64,000 nucleotides of DNA from Streptomyces tagetis (GCF_018069565.1 NZ_JAGPNL010000003.1:248001-312000); one strand, 5' to 3'. Positions 8,578 through 20,415 are shown, numbered from the stretch's first letter. The notes: generated from the sequence alone by a model not told the origin. Program-made: numbers and translations.

Positions 8578-10728
8578 TCAGGTGTCGAAGAGGCCGTAGC
8601 GCTCGCGCACGGGGCGGAGGACATTGAGGGTGTCCCCCTCGTTGTCAGCGAGGTAGGCGAACTCTTCGACGCGAGCCAGCTCGCGACGGAGCAGGCTGCG
8701 TTCGGTCTCGTACTGGATCGCGTCCCCGCCCGCAGGCGGCACGACGACGAAGTCGATGATGTCCGCGCGCTCCTTGCCGGGCGCCTTACGCAGGACGCGG
8801 CCGCGGCGCTGGATGAACTGGCGAGGGTTGGAGGAGCTGGACAGGAGGTAGGCGGTCCGGGAGGCCGGGACGTCCACGCCTTCGTCCAGGCAGCGCATGG
8901 AGGAGATGACCTGGAGGTCGTTGTTCGCGAAGCGGCGCAGGATGTCCAGGCGGGCCGAGCGCTTCGTCTCCGAGGTGTAGCGGGCAGCGGGCATGCGCAG
9001 CTCGTTGCCGACCATCTCCATGACCTGGTCAATCTGACGCGGGCCGTCGGTGCCGTGTTCGTAGAGGAGGGGGTGCTTGCCCTCGGCGCAGTAGATCAGC
9101 TGGTGGCTGGTGTCCCGGCGCTTCTCGATCTCCGCGTGGAGGATCTCCAGCTTGCCGCGGGCATGGCCGATGATGTCGGCGCGCTTCTTCAGAAGTCGGC
9201 CGAGCGGGCTGTCCCGGTCGGCGGTCTCCTTCAGGTCGGTGCCGGCCGCGATCAGGCGGGCGATCTTCGCGCTGGTCTCTGCGTACAGTTCGGCTTCTTC
9301 GTCGTCCAGCTCCACGAGGATGGGCGTGTAGGTATAGCGGCACAGGGCGCCGCGGCGGATGGCTTCGCCGATGCCCATCTCGAAGACGACTCGGTCGAAG
9401 TAGTCGGTGAGGGCGTCGGTGCCCTCCTCATCGAACCAGCGCTCCGGGGTGGCGGAGAGGCCTAGGCGGTACTGGGCGTTCTCCGGGAGACGGGTACGCA
9501 GGTGCGCGGCGCCGAGGTTGTGGGCCTCGTCAGCGACGAGGAGGAGGTGCCCCCGGTAGGAGCTGAGCAGGTTCTGGAAGGCATCGCCGCCGAAGGTGGC
9601 GTTGGTGGTGACGATGACTCCGCCTCGAGTACCGCCGAGGGCGATGTTCTGGAGCAGACTGTGAGCGCGCGGGGACCATTTGCTGGTCGCCTCGTAGGCC
9701 CGCAACGGTGTCACGCCGAACCACTCGATGTCCTTGGCCCATTGGTCGACCAGATGCTGGTACGGGGCCACGACGACGGTGAGGAGCGAGGCGGACGCAT
9801 CGTTCTTCCGAAGGAGCGTGCCGAGCTGGGAGGCAGCGGAAAGTGCGGTCAGGGTCTTGCCTGTGCCTGTGGCCATGCGGAGGATGCCTCGGCACTGGTT
9901 GTGGAACCAGTTCTGGACAGCTTCCTTCTGGTAGTCGCGAACCTTCAGGCTGGGCGGGATCGCAAGCGTGCCAGGAGAAGGCAGTGGCGTGGTGCGGATG
10001 GGGGTTCCGCCGGTCGGGAGGTCGTCCAGCTCGTACCGGTCGGCGGTGGCCCGGGCACTGCGCTCGACGATCACCTTGGCGGCCTCGGTGAACGGGATGA
10101 CGCGCAGCATCTGCGTGCGGTTCTCCCAGAGGTCATCGAAGTCCTTGCTTATGCGCGCGACCCGGCGTGCATCGCTCGGGTCCCAGCTCCGGTAGACCTC
10201 GATCGCCTCGAAGTTGCCGACGAGACCGGAGCGGGTCTCGTTGGCGCTGCCCTTGAAGGCGATGACGTCTCGGCCGTCCCGGAAGACACCGATCTTCTCG
10301 TGGTACATGCCGACGCGGCCACGCTCTTCGACATAGGCCAGCTTGAAATCGACTCGGTTCTCGGCGACCAGTTGTCCGAGCTTGCCGAGGCCGCGGGCTG
10401 CCCGCGCGTCCTCGACCGCCTGCTCCAGGTCACGGAGGGCGGCACGCTGGAGGACTTCGCGCAGCTCGTAGCCGTCCTCAATGTCCTTGATATCGGCCAG
10501 GTCAAGGTAGGGGGAGGCGATGATCCGCATGGTGCCGCCGCGCGCGGTGAACTTGTCGATTCCCTGCCCGAGCGTGGCAATCACGGACGCAGCGAAGTAG
10601 CCCACGGCCCGGTCGTAGGCGGTGGAGGCGGCGAGGGCAGGCAGGTAGAAGTCCTCGACAAGGTCGTTGCGGTCGCTGCGGTAGTCGGACTCCGCACCGC
10701 AGTCGCGGAGGAAAGGGGAAGCCGCCAT
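8578..10728 (-). CDS. PLD-like plus SF2 DEAH helicase, phosphorothioation-linked restriction protein
   Basis: 716 aa. Residues about 25-210 form a phospholipase-D-like nuclease domain with a single HxK motif (YHEKIGVFRDG, 142-152) followed by GSANETRSG. Residues about 262-660 are a superfamily 2 helicase: motif I ATGTGKT (286-292), DEAH box (400-403), SAT (425-427) and motif VI QRRGRVLR (640-647). PLD-helicase fusions of this kind are known as restriction factors of DNA phosphorothioation (Dnd/Pbe-type) systems, which cut unmodified DNA. The ATG overlaps the preceding TGA by one base. It is the most likely effector nuclease/translocase of the operon. It could alternatively belong to a related, modification-independent defence system. 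Confidence 0.8.
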   Translation of the reverse strand: MAASPFLRDCGAESDYRSDRNDLVEDFYLPALAASTAYDRAVGYFAASVIATLGQGIDKFTARGGTMRIIASPYLDLADIKDIEDGYELREVLQRAALRDLEQAVEDARAARGLGKLGQLVAENRVDFKLAYVEERGRVGMYHEKIGVFRDGRDVIAFKGSANETRSGLVGNFEAIEVYRSWDPSDARRVARISKDFDDLWENRTQMLRVIPFTEAAKVIVERSARATADRYELDDLPTGGTPIRTTPLPSPGTLAIPPSLKVRDYQKEAVQNWFHNQCRGILRMATGTGKTLTALSAASQLGTLLRKNDASASLLTVVVAPYQHLVDQWAKDIEWFGVTPLRAYEATSKWSPRAHSLLQNIALGGTRGGVIVTTNATFGGDAFQNLLSSYRGHLLLVADEAHNLGAAHLRTRLPENAQYRLGLSATPERWFDEEGTDALTDYFDRVVFEMGIGEAIRRGALCRYTYTPILVELDDEEAELYAETSAKIARLIAAGTDLKETADRDSPLGRLLKKRADIIGHARGKLEILHAEIEKRRDTSHQLIYCAEGKHPLLYEHGTDGPRQIDQVMEMVGNELRMPAARYTSETKRSARLDILRRFANNDLQVISSMRCLDEGVDVPASRTAYLLSSSSNPRQFIQRRGRVLRKAPGKERADIIDFVVVPPAGGDAIQYETERSLLRRELARVEEFAYLADNEGDTLNVLRPVRERYGLFDT

Positions 10729-12527
10729 CAGATCAGCCCCAGGTGGTCCATGAGGTCGTCCACGTCGGGGGCCTCGTCGACGGGGCGGGGCTGGTGCTCG
10801 GCCGACGCGTCGGTCTCAGCAGTGCGGGCTGCGGGGACAGCTGCTTCCTCGGAGCCAGTGTCCAGGTCTTCACCTATACGGCGGACGATCCCTCCGCGTG
10901 CGGTGAAGGGCGCAATGGACATGGCGGCCCGCAGGCTGGACTCCTTGATGTCGAAGTCTCGGCGGAGAAGCGCCACGACCTTGTCTGCCTCAACCTGGCC
11001 GCCGTGCGCATCGACCATGTCAGAGATCAGTTCCTTGATCGGCTTGTACACCGGGAGGTGCCACTCGGTCAGCGCCCACTGGTTCCGCTGACTCCGGCTG
11101 AAGCGGGCATCCCCTTCGATCTGTTGCCGGAGATACTGGATCCCGATGGTGACGCCCGTGCGCTCCTTCAGCTCCTCGGCAGTCAGCGGGGTGTCCGCCT
11201 CGCGCAAGGCGGCCTCCACCTTGTCGAGGCGCTCGCGCTCACGCTGAAGCCCGCCACGCGAGCCGACGCCGCCGACGGCCTCGGTGGTTGAGGTGGACGC
11301 TTCTTCTTCTCGGGAGGAAAGTCCCTGGGCCAGGATCGCTGCAGCGGAGGGTGCAGTCGTGTCGGAGCCGTCCTGGAGGCACCAGGCTCCCCTGGCCGTG
11401 ATCGCGAAGCGCGCATCCGTGAAGAGCGCCTCTGTCACTTCTCCCTGGGGCATGACTCCGTCCAGTGCACCCTCGATGAGCGAGGTGCTCATGCCCTCAG
11501 CGCAGCCTTCGAGGAGCTGCGCGATGAGGTCTCCGGGCGACGCCTCCAGACCCGCTTCGTCGGCATCCGCCAACGTGCCTGCAAGCAGAATGGATCCGTC
11601 ACTCTCTGCTTCCCTTTTTTTGACTTCTTCGGTCACACTCGAAGTGCTACTACCCTCTGTAATATTTAGCTCCGCCGAGGTTCCTTCGTCTCGCACTGCC
11701 CGACTCCGCTCGGAATCGGTGGAGCGATCCGGCACAACCCAGCCCCCACCCACCGTGAAGGTGGTGTCGCGGAGCATACGGGAGACCACTCCAAGCTCCC
11801 CGTCCGTCGTCTCCGCCTCACCAAGAATGTCACCGAGAGTAAGAGTGCTCTCGGTGTTTTTATTTACTAGGAGGAGGGCGGACAGCTGCTCGACCAACTC
11901 GAACAGCCCGCCAGAGACGACAGCGGTCTCAGTCGGCTGGGGCTTGGAGCGAGTCAATGAGATCTGGTTGCCCTCACAGTCGAGACCACAGTGGATCATC
12001 CACTGACGCAGGGTGTCGAGATCGCTGGGGACAGGCACCTGGTGTGCGTCGAGGAGAGCGGAGGCTGTCGACAGGCTCATCACCTCGTCGACATCAAGTT
12101 CAAGGGCTCTCACCGTGGCGGCGCCACACTCTTCCAGATCATTCATGAAGATCCACTGTCCGGTCGGGGACGCAGAGGTGGTCACGTCCAGCCAGCGCAT
12201 GCCGGTGAACAGTCGGAGGACGGTGAGCCTGTCCCCAATGTTCTCGCCAAGCCAGGCGTGGCGGTCCAGAAACGAACTGATGAGGCAAGGTTTCCGCAGG
12301 TCAAGCTCTGCGCGCTTTATCCAGACACGCAGTATCGAATCCCCCTCAACACTGCGGTTGAACTCGTCCATGAGGAAGTTTCGGCACTGCCGCGCAGTCT
12401 CCCGAAGAAGGGCATGTTGAGAAGCAAGCTCGCTCAGCGGAACCGGAGTCTCTGCGCAGAAATGTTGCAGGACGAGGTCCCGGTTGAAGTTGCTCAGCCC
12501 CTCGTACCAACGGTCGAATGCGTTCAT
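10728..12527 (-). CDS. Multi-winged-helix protein, first gene of the dnd restriction operon
   Basis: 599 aa if started at the ATG at 12527, which has GAAGG five bases upstream; an upstream start at 12584 is less likely. The N-terminus (LSELASQHALLRETARQCRN) resembles a sigma-factor-type helix-turn-helix. At least three later segments end in the same winged-helix signature, a RF/TF strand followed by Gly-x-Trp-x-Leu/Val (TFTVGGGWVV, RFAITARGAWCL, RFSRSQRNQWAL), as in HARE-HTH-like modules. The middle (about 300-345) is Ser/Thr/Glu-rich and probably unstructured. It may be a DNA-reading or regulatory subunit; I know no characterised homologue. AT-rich codons near 11600-11660 and 11850 suggest foreign origin. 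Confidence 0.65.
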   Translation of the reverse strand: MNAFDRWYEGLSNFNRDLVLQHFCAETPVPLSELASQHALLRETARQCRNFLMDEFNRSVEGDSILRVWIKRAELDLRKPCLISSFLDRHAWLGENIGDRLTVLRLFTGMRWLDVTTSASPTGQWIFMNDLEECGAATVRALELDVDEVMSLSTASALLDAHQVPVPSDLDTLRQWMIHCGLDCEGNQISLTRSKPQPTETAVVSGGLFELVEQLSALLLVNKNTESTLTLGDILGEAETTDGELGVVSRMLRDTTFTVGGGWVVPDRSTDSERSRAVRDEGTSAELNITEGSSTSSVTEEVKKREAESDGSILLAGTLADADEAGLEASPGDLIAQLLEGCAEGMSTSLIEGALDGVMPQGEVTEALFTDARFAITARGAWCLQDGSDTTAPSAAAILAQGLSSREEEASTSTTEAVGGVGSRGGLQRERERLDKVEAALREADTPLTAEELKERTGVTIGIQYLRQQIEGDARFSRSQRNQWALTEWHLPVYKPIKELISDMVDAHGGQVEADKVVALLRRDFDIKESSLRAAMSIAPFTARGGIVRRIGEDLDTGSEEAAVPAARTAETDASAEHQPRPVDEAPDVDDLMDHLGLI

Positions 12528-12954
12528 GGCCTTCAGAGGTAGGGGTGTACAACGGTTAGCACGCTGGGAACAGCGCCTCATCACACGCGGCGATCGGGTT
12601 GCCGGTCACCGCACGTCAAAGGCGTCATTGAGTTGTTCGTTCCAGCACACCCCTGTGCCTCTTCCCCCCCTCCTGGGACACCAGCGACAGCGCTGTCGCC
12701 TTGACGGTACAGGGGACGCCCTAAAGTCATCCATGGTTCCTCGATCTGTAGCAGAGACAGAACGATGGGCACGGCTTCCTGAAGCCTCACGCCCACCGTC
12801 CATGTAGCGAGCACCCCTCCAGATCGGGCCCGGCCTGCCCGACAGCCTGCCTTCGCCGATCAGTGGCAACCCTTCCGCTCCAGCAAAACCGGCACGCCCA
12901 CGTTTCGTTCCGGTTCGCCGTCTCTCCCAGCTCTCGAGCGCAGGTGGGCATAGT
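12528..12954. other. Upstream region of the restriction operon
   Basis: Contains the ribosome-binding site and presumably the promoter of the - strand operon starting at 12527. No convincing gene is seen on either strand, and no clear operator repeat. Confidence 0.4.
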
Positions 12955-13375
12955 CCGCGTCCGAGAGGGTCACGCGGGTGCGTTATCCACCTCGCCTCCA
13001 AAGAGGCACCTACGGGGTGCCCTGGGTTACGGCCGAACTGCGCTGCTAGGGCTGGCTGGTGAACCACAAGCCGCGTCGAGCGAATCATGCGGTAGCACGG
13101 CATCATCGGGCACAGCCAGCGCACCGGGCGGCGCAGTCTGACCCGGCAGGACTCCAAGGCCGCACTGGCACCGGACCTGATCGGGCGCGGCTTCCACGCG
13201 GACCGGCCCGACACGAAGATCGCCAGCGACATCACCTCTATCCCGACCGGTGAGGGCTGGCTCCATCTCGCCGGCTGGCTGGGTCATCCGCGAGGTGCTC
13301 GGCTTCTCGATGGCCGAGCACCACCGTGCGGGCCTGGTTGTCGACGCTCTGGATGGCCACGAACTCCAGCCGTCT
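12955..13375 (+). pseudogene. IS3-family OrfB (integrase core) remnant
   Basis: Broken into several frames but recognisable: [77 protein letters not shown] and [21 protein letters not shown]. This is the start of the rve/DDE domain (the first catalytic Asp is in the SDIT segment). The remaining catalytic part is missing. It has the same orientation as the IS3 remnant at 3795-5190 and lies on the other side of the restriction operon. Confidence 0.8.
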
Positions 13376-13454
13376 CCAGCACCCAACGCCTTGCCGACAG
13401 GTGCGAGGAACTCAGCCACCCGATCTCCTAGTCGACTCAGTGGTCCGGAGCCGG

Positions 13455-14904
13455 TGCCCGGCGTCGGTACCCTGGAGCGCCTGTCTACTGCCCCGGTTCG
13501 CGTTCGTTTCGCCCCGTCCCCGACCGGCATGTTCCATGTCGGTGGTGCACGGTCCGCTCTCTACAACTGGGCGGTGGCACGACAGTCCGGCGGCACGTTC
13601 GTCCTCCGCGTCGAGGACACCGACGTGGCCCGGAACAAGCCGGAGTGGATCGACGGCATCATCAACGCTTTGGCCGCGATCGGCATCCACGGCGAGGACG
13701 CCGCGTTCGAGGGCCCGTACTTTCAGTCGCACAACGCCGCGCGACACAGCGAGGCCGCTCAGCAGCTGTACACGGCGGGCCGGGCGTACTACTGCGACTG
13801 CACCCGAGAGCAGCTGAAGGAGCACACAGGTTCGGAGCACCTCGGGTACGACGGGTTCTGCCGTGAGCGCGGACTCGCGTTCGAGGAGGGGCGCGCGCTG
13901 CGGTTCAAGACCCCGAACGAAGGCGAGACCGTCGTGATCGACCTGATTCGCGGGGAGCCGGCGTTCCCGAACAACGAATCGAGGACTTCGTGATCGCCCG
14001 TGGTGACGGGTCCCCGGTCTTCCTCATCGCCAACGTGGTCGACGACCAGGACGAGGGCATCACGCAGGTCATCCGCGGTGAGGAGCATCTGTCGAACACG
14101 CCGAAGCAGCAGCTGCTGTGGGAGGCGCTGGGTGCGAAGCCGTCGGTGTGGGCGCACCTGCCGGTGATCGTGAACGAGAAGCGGCAGAAGCTTTCGAAGC
14201 GCCGTGACAAGGTCGCGCTGGAGGACTACCTCGCCGAGGGCTTCCTGCCCGAGGCGATGGTGAACTACCTGATGCTCCTCGGCTGGGGCCCTGGCGACGA
14301 CCGGGAGATCATGCCGTACGAGGAGCTGGAGCAGCTCTTCCGGATCGAGGACGTCAACACCGCGCCGGCCTTCTTCGACGTGAAGAAGCTCATGGCATTC
14401 AACGGCGGCTACATCCGCGCACTCTCGCCGGAGCAGTTCGCCAACGCCTGCGCGCCATGGCTCGTCGCCCCGCACGCGCCATGGGCCCCGGAGGCGTTCG
14501 ACAAGGACCTTTTCGAGGTGGCAGCCCCGCTGGCCCAGACCCGACTGGCGCTGCTGTCGGAGATCACCAGCTACGTGGACTTCCTGTTCCTCTACGAGCC
14601 GGTCGAGGACGAGGCGTCGTGGAACAAGGCGATGAAGGTCGGCGCCGGCGACATCCTGACCGATGCCCGTGCCGAGCTGGCTACGGTCGCGGACTGGAAG
14701 GCGGATGACCTGAAGGCCGTGCTGCTCGTAGTCGGCGAGAAGCACGGCCTCAAGCTGGGCAAGGCCCAGGCGCCCATCCGGGTCGCGGTCACCGGCCGGA
14801 CGGTCGGACTCCCGCTGTTCGAGTCCATGGAGCTGCTCGGCCGGGACCGCGTGCTGGCCCGTCTGGATGCCGCGGCCAAGAAGCTGGCTGCAGCCCAGGC
14901 GTAG
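13455..14904 (+). pseudogene. Accessory glutamyl-tRNA synthetase with a frameshift
   Basis: Homology to class I GluRS begins near 13492 ([18 protein letters not shown], the HIGH-type site being FHVGG). It runs through the tRNA-binding segments to the KMSKS-type KLSKRRDK at about 14188 and a full anticodon-binding domain to the TAG at 14902-14904. Near 13975 one base is missing: the first frame ends in [12 protein letters not shown] and the second resumes [14 protein letters not shown], a family-conserved segment. No clear start codon with ribosome-binding site is visible; GTG 13455 is the best in-frame candidate. The sequence is typical of extra, horizontally spread GluRS copies rather than a housekeeping gltX. 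Either it is inactivated or the base call is wrong. Confidence 0.8.
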
Positions 14905-14914
14905 CCGTACCTCA

Positions 14915-14938
14915 GGCGACCTTTGCGAGGAGGTCGCC
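14915..14938 (+). terminator. Hairpin terminator after the GluRS gene
   Basis: GGCGACC at 14915-14921 pairs perfectly with GGTCGCC at 14932-14938 around a 10-nt loop, 10 bp after the stop. No U tract, as is common in Streptomyces. Confidence 0.55.
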
Positions 14939-15044
14939 CCAGGCGTTGCCGAAGTTCCATCGTGAAAGACGCGGAAGCACGGATGGATGCCCCGCCCTGG
15001 ACCCCTTCGTGACATGGAAGAGGTGCCGGTGTGACGGTCCGGCC

Positions 15045-15785
15045 TCACTTCAGGTGTCGGGTGAAGAACCGGGTCGCGCTGTCTCCCGCGGACTGCGGGA
15101 CGCCGGTGTGCCCGCCCATGTGGGCGTGCAGGGACTTCTCCTTGGAGCCGAAGGCGTCGAACAGGTCCAGGGCCGCCTGCCGGTCGTTGCCTTCGTCGTC
15201 CCACTGCAACAGGACGTGCAGGGGAATGGTGACCTGCCGGGCCTCCTCGAACATGGTGCGGGGCACGAGACTCCCGGCGAAGAGACCGGCGGCCACGATG
15301 CGCGGCTCGACCACCGCGAGCCGGATGCCGATGGAGATCACTCCTCCCGAGTACCCGACCGGGCCGCCGATCCCGGGCAGCGAAAGGAGGGCGTCGAGGG
15401 CGGCCTGCCACTCCGGGACCGACTTCTCGACCAGCGGGAGGATGAGGGCGTCGACGGTCTCGTCGCTGACCGGCTCGCCGGCCTCCAGCGCCCGGCGCAG
15501 GTCGGCGCGGGCCTGCTCGGCGGCGGGCAGGCGGGGCCGGTCGCCGCTTCCGGGAAGCTCGATGGTGGCCGTGGCGAAGCCCTCCGCCGCGGAGTGCCGG
15601 GCCCGGACCACCAGTCGGGGGTACATCCTGCGCAGTCCGAGGGGAGGGTGGCCGAGAAGGATCAACGGCACCGGTGCGGATGCGGACGCGGACGCGGGTG
15701 TCCACAGGATGCCGGGGATCTCACCGAGGGTGAATTCGCGTTCGAGGACGCCGTCGTCGAGGCGCCGCTCGGAAGTGAAACGCAT
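15045..15785 (-). CDS. Alpha/beta-hydrolase (dienelactone hydrolase-like)
   Basis: 246-aa cytoplasmic protein. The nucleophile elbow is GYSGG (in GPVGYSGGVISIG), the acid is probably within LQWDDEGNDRQAALDLFDAFG, and the catalytic His is in HMGGHTG near the C-terminus, in the correct order for an alpha/beta-hydrolase. The strand LILLGHPPLGLRRMYP precedes the oxyanion region. Substrate unknown; an ester or small xenobiotic is likely. It stands alone and convergent to the GluRS remnant. Confidence 0.8.
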   Translation of the reverse strand: MRFTSERRLDDGVLEREFTLGEIPGILWTPASASASAPVPLILLGHPPLGLRRMYPRLVVRARHSAAEGFATATIELPGSGDRPRLPAAEQARADLRRALEAGEPVSDETVDALILPLVEKSVPEWQAALDALLSLPGIGGPVGYSGGVISIGIRLAVVEPRIVAAGLFAGSLVPRTMFEEARQVTIPLHVLLQWDDEGNDRQAALDLFDAFGSKEKSLHAHMGGHTGVPQSAGDSATRFFTRHLK

Positions 15786-16078
15786 GGTCGTGCCTTTCGG
15801 GGATGCGCTGGAACGGCGCTCCCGGACGACCTATCGCCCGACCGTGACCCCGGAGGGGAGCACCCATGTCGACACTGCGTTCACGGGTACCACCTCCTCG
15901 CTCTCCGGCACGGCCTCCGGAAACGTAGCAGTGGTCGCCCTCCGCACGTCAAACGGGTTTCTGCGAAGCCTCCGCGGCCGGATGCCGGGGGCCGGGCGCG
16001 GCGAGAGCCCGGTAGCGGGGTGGGGCCGCGGGGGGCGGCCCGTGCTCCGGCACCGGGCTCCTGTTTCGGGGGGACGGA

Positions 16079-16648
16079 CTACTCGCCGTCCTGCTCTACC
16101 GGCCTGTCCGCCTGGCCGGTCTCGTCCGCCTGGCCGGTCTCGTCGGCCCCGTCGGCCTCCTGCTCCAGGCCGAGCTGCTCCACGAGCCACCGGTCGAACT
16201 CGATGGCGGCGCGGACCCAGCTCACCGTGGAGGAGACGAAGTGCTCCAGGCTGACGCCCATGCCGATCAGCATCTGCGCCTCGCCGATGAGGCGGACGGT
16301 GCCGTCGTCGTGGGTGTGCGTGTAGACCTTGGGCCACAGGGTGCGGCGGTTCCAGTCGTCGACGGACTCCAGGAGCTGCGGCTTCTCGTCGATCTGGTGG
16401 GGGCGGTCGTAGAACGTCCGCACCGAGAAGACCTGCTGGTCACCCTCGCCGCGGAACATGAAGTACGTGCGGAACTGCTCCCACGGCGCCGCGAGGTCGC
16501 CCTCGTCGTCGACGACGTACTTCAGCTCCATCTGTTCCAGGAGCTGCTTCACGAGATCCTGATCCGGGACGACGGGGCCCGCCGGTCCTTGGGGCTGCGG
16601 GTCGGGCTGGCCCCCGAAATTCGGAATCGAGGACGGGTCGATGCTCAC
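16079..16648 (-). CDS. YbjN-domain protein
   Basis: 189 aa from GTG 16648, which has GAAGGG ten bases upstream; a longer reading from 16732 has a weak site and an unlikely sequence. The core (LKYVVDDEGDLAAPW, YFMFRGEGDQQVFSVRTFYD, then WNRRTLWPKVYTH and a helical GEAQMLIGMGVSLEHF segment) matches the YbjN family, thought to resemble secretion-chaperone folds. The C-terminus is an acidic tail with repeated ADETGQ units. Located directly downstream of clpB on the same strand. Confidence 0.8.
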   Translation of the reverse strand: MSIDPSSIPNFGGQPDPQPQGPAGPVVPDQDLVKQLLEQMELKYVVDDEGDLAAPWEQFRTYFMFRGEGDQQVFSVRTFYDRPHQIDEKPQLLESVDDWNRRTLWPKVYTHTHDDGTVRLIGEAQMLIGMGVSLEHFVSSTVSWVRAAIEFDRWLVEQLGLEQEADGADETGQADETGQADRPVEQDGE

Positions 16649-16819
16649 CGTGTATTTCCCTTCGTACGGATCTGGCCATCCTCCCTCATGCGGGGAGGGG
16701 GGTGGCAAGCCCGCCGGGCGGCGGGCTGCCACGGTCTGACGTGATCCGGCCGGTCGGCGGCGGCCGGCGGCCCGCCCGTCGCCGCGAGGGGCGGGCCGCC
16801 GTGCCCCGCGAGGGGGCGC

Positions 16820-19417
<2,598 letters not shown>

Positions 19418-19488
19418 GTTCTGGCTCTCCTCCTCGGGTTCGGCGGTGCGCCCTGTCTCCCAGTGCTGACATGCTCAGCGTGTACAAA

Positions 19489-19509
19489 GTTGAGTCTATT
19501 CCACTCAAG
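19489..19509 (-). promoter_or_regulatory. HAIR operator (HspR-binding) upstream of clpB
   Basis: GTTGAGT, 7-bp spacer, ACTCAAG: one mismatch from the HspR consensus CTTGAGT-N7-ACTCAAG. Lies between the clpB start and upstream DNA, the expected place for heat-shock repression. Confidence 0.85.
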
Positions 19510-19791
19510 GGGAAAACGGCACGCACCACGGGCACGAGAACGGGCCGGGCGGGCAGGAGCCGAGCGGGCAGGGGCCGAAACAGGCAAGGGCCGAACAGGC
19601 AGGGAGAGCGGGCGTTCCGGCGCCGAGGGCAGAGGGAGGCGGCCCGAGCGCCCAGGAGGGGGCGGGAGCACCGCCCGGGGCGCGCGCCACCGGACCGGTG
19701 GGCGGCGGCGGGCGGCGGCGGTCCGCCGCGCGAGTGTTTTTTCGGCCAGGCTCAGAACCGGCCGACGTCGTGACATGTCCCCGGAAAACGA

Positions 19792-19830
19792 CAGCGGCGT
19801 CACCGTGTTCAGGTCACGGTGACGCCGCTG
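19792..19830 (-). terminator. Strong hairpin terminator
   Basis: A perfect 16-bp stem (19792-19807 with 19815-19830) and a 7-nt loop, 45 bp beyond the stop of the Rieske-like gene on the - strand. It also insulates clpB. The GC-rich stretch 19510-19791 between this and the HAIR site holds no gene that I can support. Confidence 0.8.
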
Positions 19831-19874
19831 CGGGGGGAAGCGCCTGAGCGATCTTTTACGACGGGGGAATCGCG

Positions 19875-20210
19875 TCAGGCACTGCGGGGGGTGGCCGAGA
19901 TGGTCCTCAGGTCGGAATCCTCCGGCTCGCCGAGCCGGTGGTCCCGCTGATCCAGGTTCACAAAGATCATTCCGTACCGGATGGCACACCGCACGGGCTG
20001 CGGCGCCCCCCGAGGCCGCCGCAGGCACCGGTACGCCCGTACGTCACCGTCCTCCTCCAGCGTGACCACGACCGGCTCACCGAAGACCGTCACCATCAGC
20101 GAGTCGCCGGCGTGGGGGAGCGCGGTGACCAGATCGATGAAGTGCCAGCCGGAACGGTAGGCCGTCGCCATCTCGCGGCGGAAGGAGCGGTCGTCAGGTG
20201 GAGTAGTCAT
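19875..20210 (-). CDS. Small Rieske-like protein
   Basis: 111 aa from ATG 20210, which directly follows the stop of the upstream peptide gene (TGA-C-ATG), so the two are coupled. Sequence order (GWHFIDLVTALPHAGDSL, VFGEPVVVTLEEDGDVRAYR, then RCAIRYGMIFVNLDQ) follows the strand pattern of Rieske-type domains, but the paired Cys-x-His / Cys-x-x-His ligands for a 2Fe-2S cluster are not present; two Cys remain (YRCLRRP and VRCAIR). The fold may be retained without a cluster. Function unknown; neighbours are three LuxR-type regulators. Confidence 0.6.
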   Translation of the reverse strand: MTTPPDDRSFRREMATAYRSGWHFIDLVTALPHAGDSLMVTVFGEPVVVTLEEDGDVRAYRCLRRPRGAPQPVRCAIRYGMIFVNLDQRDHRLGEPEDSDLRTISATPRSA

Positions 20211-20211
20211 G

Positions 20212-20415
20212 TCACGACCAGATGGTGTCATTCGTGATGGCACGCGCGTCCTGGCCGGCGGATGCGGCGGACACCACTGACCCGGCACTGCTCGCTCGCC
20301 CGTCGTTGTGCGCAGTGGCGAGGCCATTCAGCGTTCCGAAGGCCACAACGGCGGAGAAGGCGGCGACAAGCACCGAGCGAAGCAATCTCTTAGACATAGT
20401 CGGCTTCGTCCTCAC
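20212..20415 (-). CDS. Small secreted peptide precursor
   Basis: 67 aa from GTG 20415, or 61 aa from the in-frame ATG 20397. A clear Sec signal peptide (SKRLLRSVLVAAFSAVVAFG, then TLNGLATA) is followed by a short mature part ending in ARAITNDTIWS. No cysteines, so not a typical chaplin or lantibiotic. It is coupled to the Rieske-like gene and divergent from the first LuxR-type regulator gene, with 86 bp between. The layout suggests a peptide signal or its source, but this is inference. Confidence 0.7.
   Translation of the reverse strand: MRTKPTMSKRLLRSVLVAAFSAVVAFGTLNGLATAHNDGRASSAGSVVSAASAGQDARAITNDTIWS

Noticed and set aside
6701..8599. Long + strand frame of over 600 codons opposite the ATPase gene
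   Set aside because: Leu/Val/Asp-rich shadow translation typical of the opposite strand of high-GC coding DNA; the - strand frame has all ATPase motifs.
15873..15935. A 20-codon frame starting ATG behind GGAGGGGAG, resembling a leader peptide
   Set aside because: No regulatory residue run, no attenuator hairpin and no gene downstream on the + strand to regulate.
16005..16060. GAGCCCGGT and ACCGGGCTC as a terminator hairpin after the YbjN gene
   Set aside because: The loop of about 38 nt is long and the GC-rich context makes such pairing likely by chance.
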